Origin: Planctomycetota bacterium
GTDB lineage: Bacteria; Planctomycetota; J058; J103
Length of the DNA: 64,000 bases
Direction of reading: 5' to 3'
NCBI GenBank assembly: GCA_026004615.1
Contig: BPJM01000007.1
Span: forward strand, 1-64,000
Shown here: positions 59,264-64,000 of the stretch, piece by piece
How the letters are laid out: every line of letters begins with the position of its first letter
How positions within the stretch are numbered: position 1 is the first letter of the stretch
The notes under the pieces: model-generated
Told to the model about the DNA's origin: nothing
Seen by the model: the letters and a program-made list of their open reading frames with translations, nothing else
The model's database searches: none
Program-made: the position numbers and the translations under genes

Positions 59264-60670
59264 TCAGCCGTCTCCCAGCTGCAGTCGCCGCGACCAGAGC
59301 GCGAACACGAGCGAGGCCAGCGCCGCCGCGGCCGCCAGGCCCACGAGCACACCGGCGAATGCGCTCAGCCCGGCCGCCGGGGCGAGGCGCATCCCGGCCA
59401 GCGCCAGCGGCACCGCCAGCGCCACGTGCCGGAGCGCCGCCACGACGAGACCGGGCACGAACCGGCCAATCCCTTCGAACAGCGGCCGGTAGACGAAGAA
59501 GGGATAGGCCGCCGCGCACGCCACCGGCACGAACCGCAGCGCCCACACCGCGTAGGCGTGCGCCCGCTCCGCCTCGGTGAGCAGCTGCACGATCGGCTCC
59601 GCCCCCAGCCAGAACAACGGCGCCACCACGAGCGCCACCACCGCCAGCCCGCCGCCGAGCGCCTGGCGCAACCCGCGCCGGATCACCCCGAAGTTGCGCG
59701 CGCCGTAGTGCCGCGCCACGAACGGCAAGAGCGCCACCGAGGTCGCGATCATCGGCATGAGGCCCAGATAGACGAAGCGGTAGTAGATCCCGAAGGCCGC
59801 CACCGCAGCCACCTCATCGGGCAGCTGCGCCAGCAGCGCGTTGGCCACGGCGGTCTCCGTCCCCACCAGCAGGGTACCCAGCGCCGAGGGCACCGCCAGC
59901 ACCGCGATCCGCAACAGCGGCCGGCGCTCGCGGCCCGGTACCGCGCTGCCGCTCCACGCCGCCACCCGCCGCCGCTCCAGCGCCCGCGCCCGCGCCAGCG
60001 CGTAGCTCAGCCCGGCCAGCCGCCCCAGCACGGTCGACAGCGCGATGCCGGAGATCCCCCAGCCGAAGCCGAAGACGAATAGGGTGTTGAGCGCGAGGTT
60101 GGCGAGATTCGACAGGATCCCCGCCACCATGGTCGAGCGCGTGTCGTGGTGCGCCTTGACCACCGAGTCGGGCACGATCGACCAGAACCCGGTCAGGCCC
60201 GTGCCGCCGATCAACACCCCGGCGTAGATCCCGAAGTTGTGGCCCAGCTCGGGCTCCAGCCCCAGCCGCGGCCCCAGCCACCAGACCGCGAGCCCGATCC
60301 CGACGAACATCGGGCCCAGCACCGCCACCAGCGCATAGCCCGCGCGCTTGAGCTGCTCCACCCGCTCGCCCGCGCGCTCGCCGAAGCTGCGCCCGAGCAG
60401 CGAGGTGAGCGCATTCGAGCTGCCGACCCAGACGGCGACGAACGCCATCTCGAGCGGGATCGTCATCCCGATCGCCGCCACCGCGGCATCCCCGACCGTG
60501 GCCGCGAAGAAGGTGTCGACCAGGTTGAACAGCGAGCGCATGACGAAGGAGACCATGAGCGGCCAGGCGAGCTGGAAGACGCTCTGCGAGGCAGGGGGCT
60601 CGCCCGCTGGATCGGCAGGCAGCGTCGCCCTCGGGGGCCGGGCGGGCGGGGGAGCGCTGGCGCTCGTCAT
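59264..60670 (-). CDS. MATE-family efflux transporter
   Basis: 468 residues, ATG 60670. Twelve hydrophobic segments in two halves. MATE hallmarks include WPLMVSFVMRSLFNLVDTFF, VGDAAVAAIGMTIPLEMAFV and, in the second half, VPSALGTLLVGTETAVANAL. It exports cationic compounds by Na+ or H+ antiport in characterised members; the substrate here is unknown. Confidence 0.9.
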   Translation of the reverse strand: MTSASAPPPARPPRATLPADPAGEPPASQSVFQLAWPLMVSFVMRSLFNLVDTFFAATVGDAAVAAIGMTIPLEMAFVAVWVGSSNALTSLLGRSFGERAGERVEQLKRAGYALVAVLGPMFVGIGLAVWWLGPRLGLEPELGHNFGIYAGVLIGGTGLTGFWSIVPDSVVKAHHDTRSTMVAGILSNLANLALNTLFVFGFGWGISGIALSTVLGRLAGLSYALARARALERRRVAAWSGSAVPGRERRPLLRIAVLAVPSALGTLLVGTETAVANALLAQLPDEVAAVAAFGIYYRFVYLGLMPMIATSVALLPFVARHYGARNFGVIRRGLRQALGGGLAVVALVVAPLFWLGAEPIVQLLTEAERAHAYAVWALRFVPVACAAAYPFFVYRPLFEGIGRFVPGLVVAALRHVALAVPLALAGMRLAPAAGLSAFAGVLVGLAAAAALASLVFALWSRRLQLGDG

Positions 60671-60782
60671 GCGGTGGTTCTCGAGTCCCCTGCCGCGGCA
60701 CGGCCGGTCCCGCTGGCCCCAGCCGGGCCGGCCCGCTGCGGCGAGCACCGCTGCTCCGGCGCCGGCCTGTCGCCGCCCGCGC

Positions 60783-61559
60783 TCACATCCCCATGGCGTG
60801 GTAGCCGGCGTCGACGTGCACGACCTCGCCGGTGATGGCGCGCGCGCGCCGGCTGAGCAGGAAGGCCGCCACCGCGGCCACCTCCTCCGCCTCGATCGTG
60901 CGCCGGAGCGGGGCGTGCGCGGCATAGTGCTCCAGGATGCGCGCGAACCCCCGGATGCCCCGCGCGGACAGCGTCTGGATCGGTCCGGCGCTGATCGCGT
61001 TCACCGCGATGCCCTGCGGGCCGAGGTCGGCGGCGAGATAGCGCACCGCCGCCTCCAGCGCCGCCTTCGCCACCCCCATGACGTTGTAGCCGGGGAAGAC
61101 CCGCTCCGCGCCGAGGTAGCTCAGGGTCAGCAACGCCCCGCCCTGCCGCATGCGCGGTGCGGCACGCTGCGCCGCCGCCACCAGCGAGTAGGTCGAGACC
61201 TCCAGGGCGATGCGGAACCCGTCCCGCGAGGTGTCCAGGAATCGCCCCTCCAGGTCCTGCCGCTGCGCGTACGCGATGCTGTGGACGCAGAAATCCAGCG
61301 GTGCACCTTCCAGGTACGCGTCGACGGCCTGAAAGAAGGCGTCCAGCTCCTCATCCCGCCCCACATCGCAGCGGGCGACGAGGTGGCCCGGGCCCAGCTC
61401 CTCTTCCACCAGCGGGCGGACCTTCGCCTCCGTCCGCTCATCGAGCACGCTGAAGGCGAGCCGCGCCCCCTCCGCCGCACAGCGGCGCGCGATCGCCCAG
61501 GCGAGCGAGCGCCGGTTCGCCACCCCCATGATCACCCCGCGGGCCTGTTCGAGCAGCAT
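60783..61559 (-). CDS. fabI: Enoyl-[acyl-carrier-protein] reductase
   Basis: 258 residues. NADH-dependent last step of fatty-acid elongation. FabI features: GVANRRSLAWAIA cofactor loop, VHSIAYAQ, LSYLGAERVFPGYNVMGVAK holding both active-site Tyr and the Lys, and NAISAGPIQTLSARGI. Start codon ATG 61559; GTG-like alternatives are less well conserved. It lies 18 bases after the last gene of the pseudopilin operon on the same strand, so it may be co-transcribed with it. Confidence 0.95.
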   Translation of the reverse strand: MLLEQARGVIMGVANRRSLAWAIARRCAAEGARLAFSVLDERTEAKVRPLVEEELGPGHLVARCDVGRDEELDAFFQAVDAYLEGAPLDFCVHSIAYAQRQDLEGRFLDTSRDGFRIALEVSTYSLVAAAQRAAPRMRQGGALLTLSYLGAERVFPGYNVMGVAKAALEAAVRYLAADLGPQGIAVNAISAGPIQTLSARGIRGFARILEHYAAHAPLRRTIEAEEVAAVAAFLLSRRARAITGEVVHVDAGYHAMGM

Positions 61560-61577
61560 CGCGTCCTCCCGGCTCGC

Positions 61578-62033
61578 CTACTCCTCCGGCGCCAGCAGGC
61601 GGAGCAGCCGCGCCGGCGCGCCCTCGCCCGGCGGCAGTGCGAGGCCGCGCACCTCTGCCCGCACCCGCTCGGCCCCCTCCTCCAGGCGCGCGACCGAGCG
61701 CACCCGCGCGGTGCCGTCGGGCAGCCGCTCGCTCGTCACCTCCACCGCCGCCCCGCCGATCTCCAGCCGTCCCCGGGCCGGCGCCGGCAGGTAGCGCTCC
61801 AGCGCCACCGCGAGCCCTCCCTCCGCCGCCGCGCGCGCGCGGGCCTGGAGCTCCGCCGCGCGGGCCTGGCGCACCAGATCGCGCGCCGCCTCGAGGTAGG
61901 CAGCCCCGAAGGCCAGCAACAGCAGCGCGGTGGCGATGGCGAGCAGCGACAGCGCCGCGCCGCGCTCGCGCGTGCCACCCGTGCAGGCACCCGCCCGCGC
62001 CCCCGCCTCCGGCTCCGCGCCGCCGGCCCTCAT
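61578..62033 (-). CDS. Pilus/secretion accessory membrane protein (PilX/GspK-like position)
   Basis: 151 residues, ATG 62033 overlapping the previous stop (ATGA). An N-terminal basic stretch (GTRERGAAL) precedes one hydrophobic helix (SLLAIATALLLLAFGAAYLE), as in minor pilins that begin G-A-A-L. A helical, then beta, C-terminal domain follows (RGRLEIGGAAVEVTSERLPD). No clear GFTLIE motif. Its place at the end of a prepilin operon suggests a minor pseudopilin or PilX-like protein. Confidence 0.6.
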   Translation of the reverse strand: MRAGGAEPEAGARAGACTGGTRERGAALSLLAIATALLLLAFGAAYLEAARDLVRQARAAELQARARAAAEGGLAVALERYLPAPARGRLEIGGAAVEVTSERLPDGTARVRSVARLEEGAERVRAEVRGLALPPGEGAPARLLRLLAPEE

Positions 62034-62518
62034 CGGGCGCCCCCCTCCTGCTGCAGCGCTGCGTTGGGCAGAAAGAACGCCTGCTCGAACCGGCGCCGCA
62101 CGCTCGCGTGCACGGTGCGCGCCTCGGCCTCGGTCTCGCCGAGCTCCAGCGTCACGTGCACCAGCGCCCGCGCCGCGCCTCGCACCTCGGCGCGAAAACC
62201 GCGCACCCCGCCGAGCAACACCACCCCGTCGCGCACCAGCTCGCCCGTCGCGCCCCGGCGCTCGTAGCGCGGCCCGCCCTGCAGGCTCAGCCGGTCCTCG
62301 CCCGCCACCGCGACGGCGGTGGCAACCGCGAGGTCGGCCGCGAGCTGCCCGAAGGCGCGCTGCACCTGTTGCAGCACGCGCACGTGCCCGTCCTCGTAGC
62401 GGTGCACGCGCCTGGCCGCCGCCTCCGCCCCGAGCATGACGACGGTCATGACCGACAACAGTCCCAGGTAGCCGAGCAGCTCGACCAGGGTGAAACCGGC
62501 GCCGGCCGCCCGCCTCAT
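62030..62518 (-). CDS. Minor prepilin/pseudopilin
   Basis: 162 residues. Class III prepilin peptide G^FTLVELLGYLGLLSVMTVV with Glu5 present, basic leader MRRAAGA, then a C-terminal globular domain. ATG 62518 and the stop are both in 4-base overlaps with their neighbours. Cleaved and methylated by a prepilin peptidase not in this window. Confidence 0.85.
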   Translation of the reverse strand: MRRAAGAGFTLVELLGYLGLLSVMTVVMLGAEAAARRVHRYEDGHVRVLQQVQRAFGQLAADLAVATAVAVAGEDRLSLQGGPRYERRGATGELVRDGVVLLGGVRGFRAEVRGAARALVHVTLELGETEAEARTVHASVRRRFEQAFFLPNAALQQEGGAR

Positions 62519-62904
62519 CGCAGCACCGTCTCCAGTCGCACGCTCCGCTCGCGCTGCCCGCCCTCGCGCCAGCGCGCCTGGACGGTGGCGCGCCGGAGCG
62601 AGCTCCGCTCCCCGAGCGGGGCCAGCTCCACCTCCACCACCAGCGGCTGCACGCCCGGCAACGCGTACCGCCCGGGACCGATCTCACCCGCCCGCAGCCG
62701 CGCCAGGTAGGATTCCGCAGCCTGCACCGCCCGCAGGCGCGCCTCGGCCTCGCGCAGCGAGTTCGCCTTGGCCCCGGCAAGCGCCATGAACCCGCCGAAG
62801 GCGCTGAAGAAGATCAGCGCGCCGGCGAAGTAGTCCATGAGCACGTAGCCGCGCTCGCCCGCGCAGGCCCGCGACCCGGCCGGGGCGCGCATCCGCCCGC
62901 TCAC
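62515..62904 (-). CDS. Minor prepilin-like protein with atypical processing site
   Basis: 129 residues, GTG 62904 overlapping the ATPase stop (GTGA); ATG 62892 is the alternative. After a basic leader the hydrophobic segment begins ERGYVLMDYFAGALIFFSAF, with Tyr in place of Phe1 and Asp in place of Glu5 compared with GFTLIE. A short beta domain follows (LVVEVELAPLGERSSLRRAT). It lies between the ATPase and the canonical prepilin. Confidence 0.7.
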   Translation of the reverse strand: MSGRMRAPAGSRACAGERGYVLMDYFAGALIFFSAFGGFMALAGAKANSLREAEARLRAVQAAESYLARLRAGEIGPGRYALPGVQPLVVEVELAPLGERSSLRRATVQARWREGGQRERSVRLETVLR

Positions 62905-64000
62905 GGCGCCACGCCCTCGCCGCTCAGGCTGACCACCCGCAGCACCTCCTCCAGCGTCGTGACGCCCTCGGCGACCTTGGTCAGCGCGTCCTCGAGGAGC
63001 GACACCATGCCCGCGCCCCGCGCCAGCCGCCGCACGCTGGCGGTGGAGGGCTGCTCCAGCACCAGCGAGCGGAGCTGGTCGTTGAACACGAGGGTCTCCG
63101 CCACCGGCACCCGCCCCCGAAAGCCCGTGTAGCCGCAGGCGCGGCAGCCGCGCCCGCGCCGGAAGCGAAAGCCGGTGCGCTCCAGCGCCCGCTCGATGAA
63201 CTCGACCTGGGCGCGCTCCGGGGTGTGCTCCTCCGCGCACCGCTCGCACACGCGCCGCACCAGCCGCTGCGCCACCACCCCGGTCAGCGCCGAGGCGGCG
63301 ACGAAGGGCTCGATCCCCATGTTCAGGATCCGGGTGACCACCTCCGGCGCCGATCCGGTGTGGATGGTGGTCAGCACCATGTGGCCGGTGAGCCCGGCGC
63401 GCAGCGCGATCTCGCAGGTCTCCACGTCCCGGATCTCGCCGATCATGATGACCTGCGGGTCCTGGCGCAGCACCGCCGCCAGGAGCTTCGCGAAGTCCAG
63501 CCCCACGTTGCGGTTGACCTGGATCTGCGCGAAGCGGCCGAAGTAGTACTCGACCGGATCCTCGATCGTGCAGATGGAGGCGTACTGGTCCTTGTTGTCG
63601 TAGAGCCAGCGCAGGCACGCATACAGCGTGGTGGTCTTGCCCGAACCGGCCGGGCCCGTCAGCACCACCATCCCCTGCAGCTCGTTCAGCATCCGCTCCA
63701 GCTGCTGGAGCACCGCGGGGGCGTAGCCGAGGTCGGCCAGCTTATAGAGCCCGTGCGCCGGATTGAACATGCGGAGCACGGCCTTCTCGCCGGCGACGGT
63801 CGGCACCACCGAGACCCGGAAGTCGCGCTCCTGCCCCCCCGCGGCGAAGTGGATCCGCCCCTCCTGCGACAGCTCGCGCCGGTGGGACATGAGGTCGGCC
63901 AGCACCTTGACGCGCGCGATCATCGGCTCGTGCACGCGCTCGGGCAACAGCCCCAGGTCCTGGAACACCCCGTCGACCCGGTACCGCACGCGCAGCCCGC
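62901..64000 (-). CDS. GspE/PilB-type secretion ATPase, 5' end outside window
   Basis: At least 366 residues; the N-terminus is beyond 64000. It powers type II secretion or type IV pilus assembly. Visible: Walker A GPAGSGKTTT, Asp box YASICTIEDPVEYYFGRFAQ, Walker B VIMIGEIRDVETCEIALRAG, His box HMVLTTIHTGSAPEVVTRIL, and the four-Cys zinc site CERC...CRAC. All catalytic motifs are intact. First visible gene of the overlapping operon. Confidence 0.95.
   Translation of the reverse strand, partial: GLRVRYRVDGVFQDLGLLPERVHEPMIARVKVLADLMSHRRELSQEGRIHFAAGGQERDFRVSVVPTVAGEKAVLRMFNPAHGLYKLADLGYAPAVLQQLERMLNELQGMVVLTGPAGSGKTTTLYACLRWLYDNKDQYASICTIEDPVEYYFGRFAQIQVNRNVGLDFAKLLAAVLRQDPQVIMIGEIRDVETCEIALRAGLTGHMVLTTIHTGSAPEVVTRILNMGIEPFVAASALTGVVAQRLVRRVCERCAEEHTPERAQVEFIERALERTGFRFRRGRGCRACGYTGFRGRVPVAETLVFNDQLRSLVLEQPSTASVRRLARGAGMVSLLEDALTKVAEGVTTLEEVLRVVSLSGEGVAP

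Overview
The window is about 70% GC with near-consensus sigma-70 promoters, lipoprotein and Sec signal peptides, a prepilin/secretion-ATPase operon, a single-chain pyruvate dehydrogenase E1 (AceE type) and FabI. This suggests a high-GC Gram-negative bacterium, probably proteobacterial; no marker gene fixes the lineage. The sequence carries clustered single-base frame breaks (about 1.5-2.9, 28.8, 32.2-32.9, 35.5, 39.9-47.1 kb). In at least one case, an extra C inside a tandem repeat, these look like sequence or assembly errors rather than gene decay.

The centre, about 11-44 kb, mostly on the minus strand, encodes an extracellular contractile injection system (eCIS, phage-tail-like particle). 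In transcription order it holds a giant Gly-rich DUF4157 protein, a helical protein, a DUF4255/Pvc16 terminator, a sheath, two tube proteins, a tail-assembly-chaperone-like protein overlapping a DUF6760-like protein, a second sheath, a third tube, a coiled-coil protein, a second large DUF4157 protein, a LysM hub protein, gp25, baseplate J, a PASTA-gpI wedge protein, and a protein with an eCIS-type N-terminal module and a beta-rich C-terminus. No spike (VgrG/gp5) or PAAR gene is seen in its usual slot.

The same strand continues into an FHA protein with a zinc ribbon, a PP2C phosphatase with a membrane segment and a long helical tail, and a Ser/Thr kinase with its own FHA domain. Facing them on the plus strand (6.4-10.6 kb) are an FHA coiled-coil protein, a membrane FHA protein with a degenerate serine-protease domain, and a SUMF1-fold lipoprotein. 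Together they resemble the kinase/phosphatase/FHA circuit that controls some type VI secretion systems, here attached to an eCIS.

Divergent from the giant DUF4157 gene, a consensus promoter drives a plus-strand module (44.2-48.2 kb): an unknown protein, a Ycf46-like AAA+ ATPase, a DUF1257 (Ycf35-like) protein, a DUF2997 protein, a pentapeptide-repeat protein and a small acidic protein.

The flanks are mostly ordinary. The left has a TQPTGG-repeat protein, two short-chain dehydrogenases, an aldo/keto reductase and a secreted calcium-repeat protein. The right has zinc-ribbon and TPR proteins, aceE, a homoserine kinase-like gene, a NarL-type regulator, exported HAD-like and BsuPI proteins, a deoxyhypusine-synthase-like enzyme, a MATE exporter, fabI and the 3' part of a prepilin/GspE operon running off the right edge.
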